Part shown: piece after piece, positions 25,389-33,234 of the stretch
Position numbering within the stretch: the first letter of the stretch is position 1
Layout of the letters: each line of letters opens with the position of its first letter
From: Bifidobacterium scaligerum
Lineage (GTDB): Bacteria; Actinomycetota; Actinomycetes; Actinomycetales; Bifidobacteriaceae
DNA length: 64,000 nt
Direction of reading: 5' to 3'
NCBI RefSeq assembly: GCF_002802865.1
Contig: NZ_PGLQ01000003.1
Span: forward strand, 1-64,000
Translations under genes and position numbers: made by a program
Notes under the pieces: model-generated
Seen by the model: the letters and a program-made list of their open reading frames with translations, nothing else
Databases searched by the model: none
What the model was told of the DNA's origin: nothing

Positions 25389-26651
25389 ATGTCTTCCAAC
25401 GAAGCGGCCCCGACAACAGTGGGCATTACCAACGAATCGCAGCCCAAGCTGCCTACCCGCATCGGCTGGGCGCTGGTCATCGGCCCGGCCTGCTGGCTCG
25501 GACCATACGTCGGCACCTCCGTTACCCTGCTGCCGGCCAAGATCCAGCAGCTCGCCCCGAACGACAAAGTCACCCTAGTGGCCACCTTCTCCGCCGTGGC
25601 CATGATCGTGGCCACCATCGCCAACATTCTGGCCGGCGCACTGTCCGACATCACCCGCACCAAGCACGGCAAGCGCACCCCCTGGATCGTCATCTGCTCC
25701 ATCCTCTCCGGCGTGCTGCTCTGGCTGCTGTCCATGGCGCCGAACATCCCCGTGCTGCTCGGCATCTGGGCCGTTTACCAAGCTGTGCTGAACGCGGTCG
25801 TCGCCCCGATGATCGCCCAGCTTTCCGACCGCGTCGCACCGCGCTGGCGCGGCACCATCTCCTCCTTCTACGGCATCGGCATGGCATTCGGCAACTACGG
25901 TTCCGGCATCATCGCCTCCCAGTTCCTCGGCAATGTGGGCACCGGCATTCAGGTACTTGCCGCATTCGCCGTGATCGGCGGCATTCTCTCCGCAGTCATC
26001 GCCAAGGAGCCCAGCAACCTCGACGAGCCGCGCGCCAAGTTCGATCTCGACACACTGAAGCAGAACTTCATGTTCCCGACCCAGAACTGCCGCGACTACT
26101 ATCTGGCTCTCGCCGGCAAGATTCTGATGGTCACCGGCCAGTACGTGATCGTGGGCTACCAGCTGTACATCTTTACCGACTACATGAAGCTGGACGACAA
26201 GGCCACCGCCAATTCCGTCTCCATCATGTCCGTGATTCTGATGATCACCGGCATCGTGTTCTGCGCCCTGGCCGGCCCGCTGGCCGATAAGTTCCACCGT
26301 CTCAAGGCACCGGTCGCCGTGACCACCGTGATGCTCGGCGTGGGTGCGTTCTTCCCGTTCATCGCCGCCGAGCCGTGGACCATGCTCGCCTACGCGCTGG
26401 TCGCCGGCATCGGCATGGGTGCCTACAACGCAGTGGACGGCGCACTGAACGTGGCCGTACTGCCCGACCCGAAGACCGCCGCCAAGGATCTGGGCATCAT
26501 CAACATGGCCAACACCTTGGGCCAGGTCTTCGGCCCGATGATCGCCGCCGGCGTGATCAACATCCTCGGCTATCGCGCCATCTTCCCGGCCGAAACCATC
26601 ATCTGCGTGATCGGCGGCCTGTTGATCATGATGATCAAGCGCGTGAAGTAA
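25389..26651 (+). CDS. MFS transporter, probably for arabinosides or related sugar
   Basis: A 420-residue major facilitator with 12 predicted helices. The loop after helix 2 reads GALSDITRTKHGKRTPW, close to the D-x(2)-R-x-R-x-GRRxP motif of the GPH (glycoside-pentoside-hexuronide) family and related transporters. AAAGGA precedes the ATG. It stands between a divergent LacI regulator and a GH51 arabinofuranosidase on the same strand, so uptake of arabinose, arabinobiose or another glycoside released from plant polymers is likely (inference). A hairpin at 26687-26719 separates it from the glycosidase gene, which may reduce read-through. Confidence 0.85.
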   Translation: MSSNEAAPTTVGITNESQPKLPTRIGWALVIGPACWLGPYVGTSVTLLPAKIQQLAPNDKVTLVATFSAVAMIVATIANILAGALSDITRTKHGKRTPWIVICSILSGVLLWLLSMAPNIPVLLGIWAVYQAVLNAVVAPMIAQLSDRVAPRWRGTISSFYGIGMAFGNYGSGIIASQFLGNVGTGIQVLAAFAVIGGILSAVIAKEPSNLDEPRAKFDLDTLKQNFMFPTQNCRDYYLALAGKILMVTGQYVIVGYQLYIFTDYMKLDDKATANSVSIMSVILMITGIVFCALAGPLADKFHRLKAPVAVTTVMLGVGAFFPFIAAEPWTMLAYALVAGIGMGAYNAVDGALNVAVLPDPKTAAKDLGIINMANTLGQVFGPMIAAGVINILGYRAIFPAETIICVIGGLLIMMIKRVK

Positions 26652-26686
26652 TCGCCCATAATTCGCCCATAATTCAACAGATACAT

Positions 26687-26719
26687 GAGCCAAGCCTCGT
26701 CCTGTACGAGACTTGGCTC
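26687..26719 (+). terminator. Hairpin between MFS transporter and GH51 gene
   Basis: GAGCCAAGCCTCGT and ACGAGACTTGGCTC, 14-bp arms with one mismatch and a 5-base loop, 36 bp after the transporter stop. No T run, so either a weak terminator or an mRNA-stabilising structure. Confidence 0.65.
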
Positions 26720-26817
26720 CACCACTCTTTCATTCACCTCCGGTCGGATGATCGCCGATGACCATCCCCGGCCTTCTACAATCAAACCAGTTTCCCGTAT
26801 CACCTAAGGACAACGTC

Positions 26818-28395
26818 ATGAGCACCACGACTCAATCCGCAACCAACATCTCCTCCTTCGCCCCCGTCGCCGACGTTCCGCGCCGCCTGTTCGGCTCGTT
26901 CGTCGAACAGCTCGGCCGCAGTGTGTACGGCGGCATCTACGAGCCGACCCACCCCACTGCCGACGAATATGGCTTTCGCAAAGACGTGTTGGACCTCGTC
27001 AAGGAGCTCGGCGTCACCTGTGTGCGCTACCCGGGCGGCAACATCGTCTCCAACTACCGCTGGGAGGACGGCACCGGCCCGCGCGAGAAGCGCCCGGTGC
27101 GCCGCGAACTGGCCTGGCACCAGACCGAAACCAACGAAGTCGGCATCGATGACTTCTACCACTGGAGCAAGAAAGCCGGCACCGAGATCATGCTCGCCGT
27201 CAACATGGGCACCCGCGGTCTGCAGGAGGCACTTGACGAGCTTGAATACGTGAACGGCGCTCCGGGCACCACCATCGCCGACCGCCGTGTAGCCAATGGT
27301 ATTCCCGAGCCGATGAACATCGCCATGTGGTGCATCGGCAACGAGATGGACGGCCCCTGGCAGGTGGGCCACATGACTCCCGAAGAATACGCCAGCCGCG
27401 TGGAGAAGGTGGCGCACGCCATGAAACTGGCCGAATCCGGCTTGGAAATGGTGGCCTGCGGCTCCTCCAGCGCCCAGATGCCAACTTTCGGCACATGGGA
27501 GAAGACCGTGCTCACCCGCGCCTACGAATACCTGAGCTTCGTTTCCGCGCACGCCTACTACTACGATCACGACCACGATTCGCACAAGCCGGAAGGTATG
27601 CGCGAGTTCCTCGCCTCCTCTGAAGATATGAAGCAGTTCATCGCCACCGTGGCATCCTGCGCCGATTATGCGCGCGAGCAGAACCACGGCACGAAGGACA
27701 TCGCCATCTCCTTCGACGAATGGGGCGTGTGGTATCAGGACGTCTGGCAGAAGCAGGAGGCCGAATGGAAGGCCGCCGAAACCGAAGGACTGCACACCGA
27801 ACCGTGGCCCAAGGCACCGCATCTGCTGGAAGACGTGTACAACGCGTCCGACGCGGTGGTCGAGGGATCCTTGATGATTACCTTGCTGAAGCATTGCGAC
27901 CGCGTACGCTCCGCCTCTCGCGCCCAGCTGGTCAATGTGATCGCCCCGATCATGGCGGAGGAGAACGGTCCGGCCTGGAAGCAGACCATTTACTATCCGT
28001 TCGCCGAAGTGGCTAACCATGCGCGTGGCGTCGCTTATGTGCCAGTCGTTGACGGCCCGACGTTCCACACCGAAACCTATGGCGATGTGCAGGCGCTGGA
28101 ATCCGTGGTGACTTGGGATGAAACCACGCGAGAAGGCCTGATTCTGGCCGTGAACCGCGATCCGGATGCCGCGCATGAGGTGTCCATCGACGTTGCGGCT
28201 CTGCCGGGTGTTGACGCCACGCGTTTCAAGGTGACGCACGCCGAGATGCTGCACGACGATGACCCGTATCGCAAGAACACCGCGGCGGACCCGCTGGCCG
28301 TGACGCCGCAGGAGCTGTCTGTTGCGGCTGACGGTGCTGCAGTGAGTTTTGTACTGCCGTCTATCGCTTGGTCGGCGGTACGTTTCACGGCATGA
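26818..28395 (+). CDS. Alpha-L-arabinofuranosidase, GH51
   Basis: A 525-residue intracellular glycoside hydrolase that removes arabinofuranose from arabinan, arabinoxylan or their oligosaccharides. The GH51 motifs are clear: VRYPGGNIVSNYRWEDGTGP near the start, the acid/base Glu176 in IGNEMDGPWQ, and the nucleophile Glu301 in SFDEWGVWYQ, the two separated by the usual barrel distance. No signal peptide is present, so the enzyme acts on imported oligosaccharides. TAAGGA precedes the ATG at 26818. Product arabinose would enter the AraABD pathway encoded at 15827-19959. A strong terminator follows. Confidence 0.95.
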   Translation: MSTTTQSATNISSFAPVADVPRRLFGSFVEQLGRSVYGGIYEPTHPTADEYGFRKDVLDLVKELGVTCVRYPGGNIVSNYRWEDGTGPREKRPVRRELAWHQTETNEVGIDDFYHWSKKAGTEIMLAVNMGTRGLQEALDELEYVNGAPGTTIADRRVANGIPEPMNIAMWCIGNEMDGPWQVGHMTPEEYASRVEKVAHAMKLAESGLEMVACGSSSAQMPTFGTWEKTVLTRAYEYLSFVSAHAYYYDHDHDSHKPEGMREFLASSEDMKQFIATVASCADYAREQNHGTKDIAISFDEWGVWYQDVWQKQEAEWKAAETEGLHTEPWPKAPHLLEDVYNASDAVVEGSLMITLLKHCDRVRSASRAQLVNVIAPIMAEENGPAWKQTIYYPFAEVANHARGVAYVPVVDGPTFHTETYGDVQALESVVTWDETTREGLILAVNRDPDAAHEVSIDVAALPGVDATRFKVTHAEMLHDDDPYRKNTAADPLAVTPQELSVAADGAAVSFVLPSIAWSAVRFTA

Positions 28396-28471
28396 GTTTC
28401 TCAGTCTGCGCACAGTTTGGCAGCGGCACTCGAACCGTGCGCAGAAACCGCACATAAGCAATCAAACGAAC

Positions 28472-28505
28472 AATGGCGGAATCATTGCGATTCCGCCATT
28501 TTCTT
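28472..28505 (+). terminator. Rho-independent terminator after the GH51 gene
   Basis: AATGGCGGAATC, a 5-base loop, GATTCCGCCATT, then a T-rich tail (TTTTCTT). Perfect 12-bp stem. Confidence 0.9.
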
Positions 28506-28587
28506 ATGTTCTAACGTGAGATTTACCGCCAATTCTGCCACCATCTCAAAACCCTAAAGATCACCGCAAATAGCGAATATCCTGCTC

Positions 28588-28665
28588 ATGCAAATCAAGA
28601 ACTTTGGATTATGTAAATCAGCGAGTACAATTTATGCAAATCAACGATTAGAACTTATGCAAATC
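28588..28665. repeat. Four direct repeats with exact 23-bp period
   Basis: ATGCAAATC or ATGTAAATC begins at 28588, 28611, 28634 and 28657. Each is followed by a looser A-rich or CGA-containing stretch, such as AACGATTAGAA. A degenerate copy, GCAAATA, lies one period further upstream at 28566. The array ends 80 bp before the ATPase start. Iteron-like spacing of about two helical turns suggests a protein binding side by side on one face of DNA. Confidence 0.8.
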
Positions 28666-28745
28666 GACGACTAGACATACATCGATTATGCTCGTACTTT
28701 CTACGGCCCAACGTCGTCGAGGACGCAATCGGATAGGAGCAGTCC

Positions 28746-29912
28746 ATGATTCCCCGCGCGCTTACCACCAAACTGCTTTCCTTGGCAAAGCTTTTTCCCG
28801 CGATTACATTGACTGGGCCACGCCAAAGCGGCAAATCCACACTCGTGAAAGAGGCGTTCCCTGATTATCGTTACGTATCACTTGAGAACGAGGATATACG
28901 CGAGCTTGCGCTGGATGATCCAAGGGCCTTTCTCTCCAGATACAACAACCGCGTGATCCTAGACGAAGTGCAACGCGCCCCCGAGTTATTCTCCTATCTT
29001 CAGGGTGTAATCGATCAGCGCAATGCGCCCGGCCAATACATCCTCTCCGGATCACAGAATTTCCTACTCATGCAACGCATATCCCAGTCACTGGCTGGAC
29101 GCGTCGCCGTACTCCATCTGCTCCCCTTGTCCTACGCGGAAATCACCGCCGCCGGGCAAATCCCGGATACCATCGACGACTTCCTGTTCAATGGCTGCTA
29201 TCCGCGTCCAGTATCGATGGGCATCGATCCGACCGATTTCTTCCCCAGCTATGTAGAAACCTATATAGACCGTGATATTCGCCTCGAACTCGGAGTCAGA
29301 AAAATCCCCGAATTCAACACGTTTCTCACCTTGTGCGCCACCCGCGTCGGCGAAATCCTTAACATCACCAGTCTTGCCAACGATTGCGGCATCAGCATCG
29401 ACACCGCCCGAGACTGGCTGTCCGTACTGGAGACAAGCTTCATTGTTTTCCGACTGCACCCCTACCACAAAAACTACGGGAAACGACTCATCAAAGCGCC
29501 AAAACTCTACTTCTACGACACCGGACTCGCTGCGAACCTGCTGGGCATAGACTCGTCCGCTCAACTGCTCACCAGCCAATACCGCGGCAACCTGTATGAG
29601 AACGCCATCGCCGTCGAAATCATCAAACAATACCAGGCAATAGGCCGCGAACCGAAACTGTTCTACTGGAGAGACAGCAACCAGAAGGAAATCGACTTCA
29701 TCATCGAAAAAGGCGGACGCCCGCAGTACGCCATCGAAGTGAAATCATCCACCACCTATAAGCCCAAGGCATTCGAAAATCTCGAAGACCTCGCCCCGGC
29801 GATGGGACTCGACCCGGATCACCGGTACGTCATCTACGGAGGCAACGAGACCTTCGACACCCGCCACGGCCAGGTCATCGGCATCAACGACATCAACAGG
29901 CTCGTAGGTTAA
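28746..29912 (+). CDS. AAA-type ATPase with DUF4143 domain
   Basis: A 388-residue protein of the widespread AAA_14/DUF4143 family. The ATPase has Walker A TGPRQSGKSTL with Lys30 and Walker B RVILDEVQ with Asp73-Glu74. A winged-helix-like middle (ISIDTARDWLSVLE) follows, then the DUF4143 region, whose FYWRDSNQKEIDFI and AIEVKSS match the D...ExK pattern of the PD-(D/E)XK nuclease fold. The cellular role of the family is not established; toxin-antitoxin or mobile-element links have been suggested. AGGAG precedes the ATG. It stands alone, with terminators or opposing genes on both sides, behind the 23-bp repeat array. Confidence 0.88.
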   Translation: MIPRALTTKLLSLAKLFPAITLTGPRQSGKSTLVKEAFPDYRYVSLENEDIRELALDDPRAFLSRYNNRVILDEVQRAPELFSYLQGVIDQRNAPGQYILSGSQNFLLMQRISQSLAGRVAVLHLLPLSYAEITAAGQIPDTIDDFLFNGCYPRPVSMGIDPTDFFPSYVETYIDRDIRLELGVRKIPEFNTFLTLCATRVGEILNITSLANDCGISIDTARDWLSVLETSFIVFRLHPYHKNYGKRLIKAPKLYFYDTGLAANLLGIDSSAQLLTSQYRGNLYENAIAVEIIKQYQAIGREPKLFYWRDSNQKEIDFIIEKGGRPQYAIEVKSSTTYKPKAFENLEDLAPAMGLDPDHRYVIYGGNETFDTRHGQVIGINDINRLVG

Positions 29913-29976
29913 TCATAATAACGAAGAAACCGTCCCTGCCGCACATGTTTCTTCTTGACCATGATTCGCTGCGGGG

Positions 29977-30405
29977 TCAGCCTTGCATCAGCTTGGCTAC
30001 GGCTGCGCGAATGGCAGGCTCGGCGGCGGCTGGATCGCCGACGCCCGCCACCGACTGCTCGATCGGGCACATGCCGGTGCCGGCACGATTGAGAATCATC
30101 GGCACCAAGGCGCCATAGGATGCTGCCATGCCGAACTGGCGCAGGGCAGCCAACCCCGCTTCGCTCATCGTCTCGGCATACACGGCTTCGGCACCAAGCT
30201 TGGCGTAAAGCAACGCCGCACCTTTGCCCACCACACGATCGGCTGCGGAGTAACCATCCAAACTTTGCCCGGAGGCAAGCCATTGCAGCAACGGCCGCAC
30301 TCCCCTGCCCATACCGGTCAAAGTTTCGGCACCGCTGCGGCAAGCCACACAACCGAGCGCAACGTCGGCCTTCAGCAAAGCTTTCGCACGTTCAATATCA
30401 GACAT
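29977..30405 (-). CDS. DUF1893 family protein
   Basis: A 142-residue soluble protein. The conserved core of DUF1893 (the Thermotoga TM1506 family) is recognisable: GMGRGVRPLLQWL, ADRVVGKGAALLYAKLGAEAVYAE, SEAGLAALRQFGM, then LVPMILNRAGTGMCPIEQSV. The fold is related to deaminases, but no function is established. The N-terminal part has a Cys pair LGCVACRSG, and another Cys lies in the CPIEQ motif. It ends a three-gene minus-strand cluster after an ECF S-component and a DUF362 protein, suggesting a shared but unknown cofactor or vitamin-related job. Confidence 0.8.
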   Translation of the reverse strand: MSDIERAKALLKADVALGCVACRSGAETLTGMGRGVRPLLQWLASGQSLDGYSAADRVVGKGAALLYAKLGAEAVYAETMSEAGLAALRQFGMAASYGALVPMILNRAGTGMCPIEQSVAGVGDPAAAEPAIRAAVAKLMQG

Positions 30406-30505
30406 AATCGCCTTTCTTTATGAGGAATTCCCCACCGACGCCGCCGTCAAAAGACAAGCGGCAATCGGTGAGGAATTCACCCAGCGACATGACCTCCCAG
30501 CCGCA

Positions 30506-31087
30506 CTAGCCACGCTTGCGATCCACGGCGAACATAACCACCGGAATCGCAATCCACTGCAGAATCAGGCCAGGCAGTCCCGTAACGATCGCGGCACCAA
30601 CCGAGGCAACAGACATCTGGGCGTTACCCAGCAGATACACCGCCACGGCAATCGCAATGGCATCGACCACACGGCCGGCGACCTGCGCGCCAAACAGCTT
30701 CACCAACCAAGCGAGCGGCGAGGGAATGGACTCCGGCAAGGCCACCCCGCGCAGCAGACCAGCGAACAGACCATAGGCGGCAAGTTCGATGACCATGAAC
30801 GGCACCATCGGAGCCATCGGCATGCCGGTCAACGCAAAGCTGACGATCGGGGCGAGCGCACCGGTGGCCACACCGGCGTAAGGACCGGCCAACAGGCCGA
30901 CAAGCAGCACCGGCAGGTGCATCGGCAGCAGCGTTTGGCCGAGTGCGGCACCCAAGCCGAGCGTCGCACCTGCAACATGGAAGATCTGCGGCAGCGCCAC
31001 GGCGGCGACGACGGCGAGCGCCGCAGCCGCGGACTGGAATGTGATGGACGGCAATGCATACGTGCGCGTTGCAGTATTGGTTCGCAT
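30506..31087 (-). CDS. ECF transporter substrate-binding membrane component
   Basis: A 193-residue integral membrane protein with about six hydrophobic segments and very few charges until the end (AVDRKRG). The pattern LLPMHLPVLLVGLLAGPYAGVATG followed by FMVIELAAYGLFAGLL is typical of a common S-component family of energy-coupling-factor vitamin importers. Such proteins capture a vitamin and dock on a shared EcfAAT module, which is not in this window. AAGGAG lies upstream of the ATG at 31087. Neighbours are DUF362 (47 bp before) and DUF1893 (100 bp after). The substrate cannot be read from the sequence. Confidence 0.82.
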   Translation of the reverse strand: MRTNTATRTYALPSITFQSAAAALAVVAAVALPQIFHVAGATLGLGAALGQTLLPMHLPVLLVGLLAGPYAGVATGALAPIVSFALTGMPMAPMVPFMVIELAAYGLFAGLLRGVALPESIPSPLAWLVKLFGAQVAGRVVDAIAIAVAVYLLGNAQMSVASVGAAIVTGLPGLILQWIAIPVVMFAVDRKRG

Positions 31088-31134
31088 AATAGAAACTCCT
31101 TGATAGACGACTGTGCGTATCGCGTCAACGCGCT

Positions 31135-32067
31135 TTACCGCTGGTCAAGATCGATGAGATGGTAGTCGCGCGAACCGAGGCCCATCTCCACGGCATGCTC
31201 GATGGTATGGATGCCGTGGCGGGATTCGATGCGTTCGATGAGCGGCTCTTTGTTGTCGTGCGAGACGTACACCATGTCCACACAGGCCTGATCTACGGCC
31301 ACCGGGTCCAGCGAAGCGCAGATGCCGATATCCGCCATGACGGGCGGATGGGGGTTGCCGTCGCAGTCGCAATCCACGGAAAGGTTGTTCATCACGTTGA
31401 TGAAGAGCATGTTGCCTTTAAGCGCATTGAACACGGCGGTCGCGGCCTCGGCCATGGCTTCCAGGAAGGAATCCTGATCGCCGCTGAACGGGTTGGGCAA
31501 GATCTCGTCCTGACCGGAATGCAGGCGTTTCTTGCCGTTCGAGGACGCCATGCCGATGGAGATGTTCTTCAATGCGCCGCCGAATCCGCCCATCATATGA
31601 CCCTTGAAGTGCGAGAGCACGGCGTAATAGTCGTAATTCGGGAAGTGGGAGCCCACAATGTCGCCGGTGATGCGTTTGCCGCCCTCGACCGGGATTTCGA
31701 TCTCGCCCTCCTCGTCCTGAATGTCGCAGGGGGCGATGTCGAGGAATCCATGCTCTTTGATGGTCTGCCAATGGTGTGCGCTGACGTCGCGCGTGCCGGG
31801 GTAGGCGGTGTTGCATTCCACGATGGTGCCGTTGAGATGCTGCACCAGATCCTTGATCAGCGCCGGCTGCAGATAATGCGTATTGCCGCCCTCGCCGGAG
31901 CTGAGCTTGACCGCCACCTTGCCTTGCGGCCGCGCGCCCAACGCCTCATAGATACGCATCAGGCCGGCTGGGCTGATATCTCGGGTGAAGTAGACGTTGG
32001 CGGCCATCGGATAATTGGTGTCGTGATCATGCGTTTCCACCTGATCATGCGTTGAAATTCCTGCCAT
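31135..32067 (-). CDS. DUF362 domain protein
   Basis: A 310-residue soluble protein of the DUF362 family. Recognisable parts are KVAVKLSSGEGGNTHYLQP near the start, the central SHFKGHMMGGFGGALKNISIGMAS, and the C-terminal ADIGICASLDPVAVDQACVDMVY. Many DUF362 proteins carry a ferredoxin-like 4Fe-4S domain; none of the CxxCxxC type is visible here, only VDCDCDGNPHPP. AAGGAGG precedes the ATG at 32067; the longer frame is rejected. It is the first gene of a cluster with an ECF S-component and DUF1893. Function is unknown. Confidence 0.82.
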   Translation of the reverse strand: MAGISTHDQVETHDHDTNYPMAANVYFTRDISPAGLMRIYEALGARPQGKVAVKLSSGEGGNTHYLQPALIKDLVQHLNGTIVECNTAYPGTRDVSAHHWQTIKEHGFLDIAPCDIQDEEGEIEIPVEGGKRITGDIVGSHFPNYDYYAVLSHFKGHMMGGFGGALKNISIGMASSNGKKRLHSGQDEILPNPFSGDQDSFLEAMAEAATAVFNALKGNMLFINVMNNLSVDCDCDGNPHPPVMADIGICASLDPVAVDQACVDMVYVSHDNKEPLIERIESRHGIHTIEHAVEMGLGSRDYHLIDLDQR

Positions 32068-32193
32068 GCTGTGCCTCCTTGCAATCGCTTCCATGATACG
32101 TCCGAATGCACAACAAGGCGTTTACTTACGACAGTCCGGCACCTGCCGTCGTTCTGCCCAGCAAGCTCGGCAACAACTCCTACTCTTACGCTC

Positions 32194-33150
32194 TTATGCC
32201 GCATGACTGGCCAATGGCATGGCCGGCGACTTGCGCCGCGCCGCCAGCACCACCATCCATCCCACCAGCAACACGCCTACGCCTACCGCGAGCCCGACGA
32301 ACTGCGCCGTCCGTACATCAGCGGTGGTTTCCGCCTGTGGCGCCTTCTGATTGCGCACACGTATGCCGGAGACCAGCAACCGATGCGTGTTCAGCCGGTA
32401 TGGCGTGCAGGTCATCAACGTCACTCGGTCTTCGCCTTGCGTCACTTTCAGCTGTGTGACGTCATCCGGCTTGATCACCGAAATGCGATCCACCTGATAG
32501 GTGAGCGTCTCGCCCATCACGTCAATGTAGAAGTAGTCCCCGGTGCGCACCTCATCCAATCTGGTGAACATGGCAGCCGTCACCAGTCCGCGATGTCCGG
32601 TGATCACCGCGTGCGTGGACGTGCCGCCCACCGGCAGGGAGGTGCCGTACAGGTGTCCTGCGCCTTTCGCCAATGCCTGTTGGGAAGTGCCGTGATAGAC
32701 AGGAAGATCGATGGACTGTTTGGGCACGCGGATTCTCGCCATGATGCCGTCACCGGCGTTCAGCAACGATTGGTAGCGATTGTCTTTGGTCGACAATGCG
32801 GATTCGTAATCGATCAGGCCATTGTCGTCGACTTGCGTAGACCATGGGTCGCCCGCCTCGCCAAGCACGGGCTGCCCATCGTCGGCCAGCTCTGCATTGT
32901 ATGATTCGGCGGCGTGCAAGGCCTTGGTTCTCTGGGCGGCTTCCAACGCCGCCATCTGCCGGGCCGTAGAGCTTGCGGTCTGCTGCGCAGTAATGCCGAA
33001 TACCATCTGCATGGTCAACGGGATCGCCACACTGCCGATTGCCGCCACGATGCACACTATGGCGGCCAAGCGCATCAGCGTTCGACGTCGCCGCTCCCGA
33101 CGTTGCCAGGCAATATCGTCATCGATACTGAGGATCTGATCAAAAGTCAT
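32194..33150 (-). CDS. Class C sortase (pilus polymerase)
   Basis: A 318-residue membrane transpeptidase that links pilin subunits into a covalent fibre. It has an N-terminal helix (about 28-50), the class C lid motif DPW (101-103) that covers the active site, the catalytic His186 in ITGHRG, Cys248 in TLMTCTPYRLNTHR with Arg257, and a second C-terminal helix followed by a basic tail. Start at 33150 is chosen because a longer frame would run through a strong hairpin at 33176-33219; no good ribosome site is seen. The pilin gene lies directly upstream, so the two form a minimal pilus operon. Confidence 0.92.
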   Translation of the reverse strand: MTFDQILSIDDDIAWQRRERRRRTLMRLAAIVCIVAAIGSVAIPLTMQMVFGITAQQTASSTARQMAALEAAQRTKALHAAESYNAELADDGQPVLGEAGDPWSTQVDDNGLIDYESALSTKDNRYQSLLNAGDGIMARIRVPKQSIDLPVYHGTSQQALAKGAGHLYGTSLPVGGTSTHAVITGHRGLVTAAMFTRLDEVRTGDYFYIDVMGETLTYQVDRISVIKPDDVTQLKVTQGEDRVTLMTCTPYRLNTHRLLVSGIRVRNQKAPQAETTADVRTAQFVGLAVGVGVLLVGWMVVLAARRKSPAMPLASHAA

Positions 33151-33175
33151 GGGTACGCACCGTGCATGAGCACAG

Positions 33176-33219
33176 GCGATGAGGAGGGGCCGTCGGTTTC
33201 GGCAGATCCTCCTCATCGC
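33176..33219 (-). terminator. Hairpin between pilin and sortase genes
   Basis: Perfect 12-bp arms GCGATGAGGAGG and CCTCCTCATCGC around 20 bases that contain a further GCCG/CGGC pairing. It starts 15 bp after the pilin stop. In pilus operons such hairpins let the major pilin be made in excess over the sortase; partial termination or RNA stabilisation is the likely role. Confidence 0.75.
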
Positions 33220-33234
33220 GTTATCGTTGCCGCG

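Larger units (their letters stand above)
28396..28745. other. Intergenic region with terminator and 23-bp repeats
   Basis: No gene is visible. It holds the GH51 terminator (28472-28505), then an AT-rich stretch with four phased repeats (28588-28665), and the leader of the ATPase gene. Confidence 0.7.

Noticed and set aside
28588-28665. CRISPR-like array
   Set aside because: Only a 9-bp core repeats, the period is 23 bp, there are no unique spacers of constant length, and no cas genes are near.
32194-33216. Sortase start at 33216
   Set aside because: The extra 22 residues would be encoded by the perfect hairpin at 33176-33219, are Arg/Cys-rich and unlike sortase N-termini.
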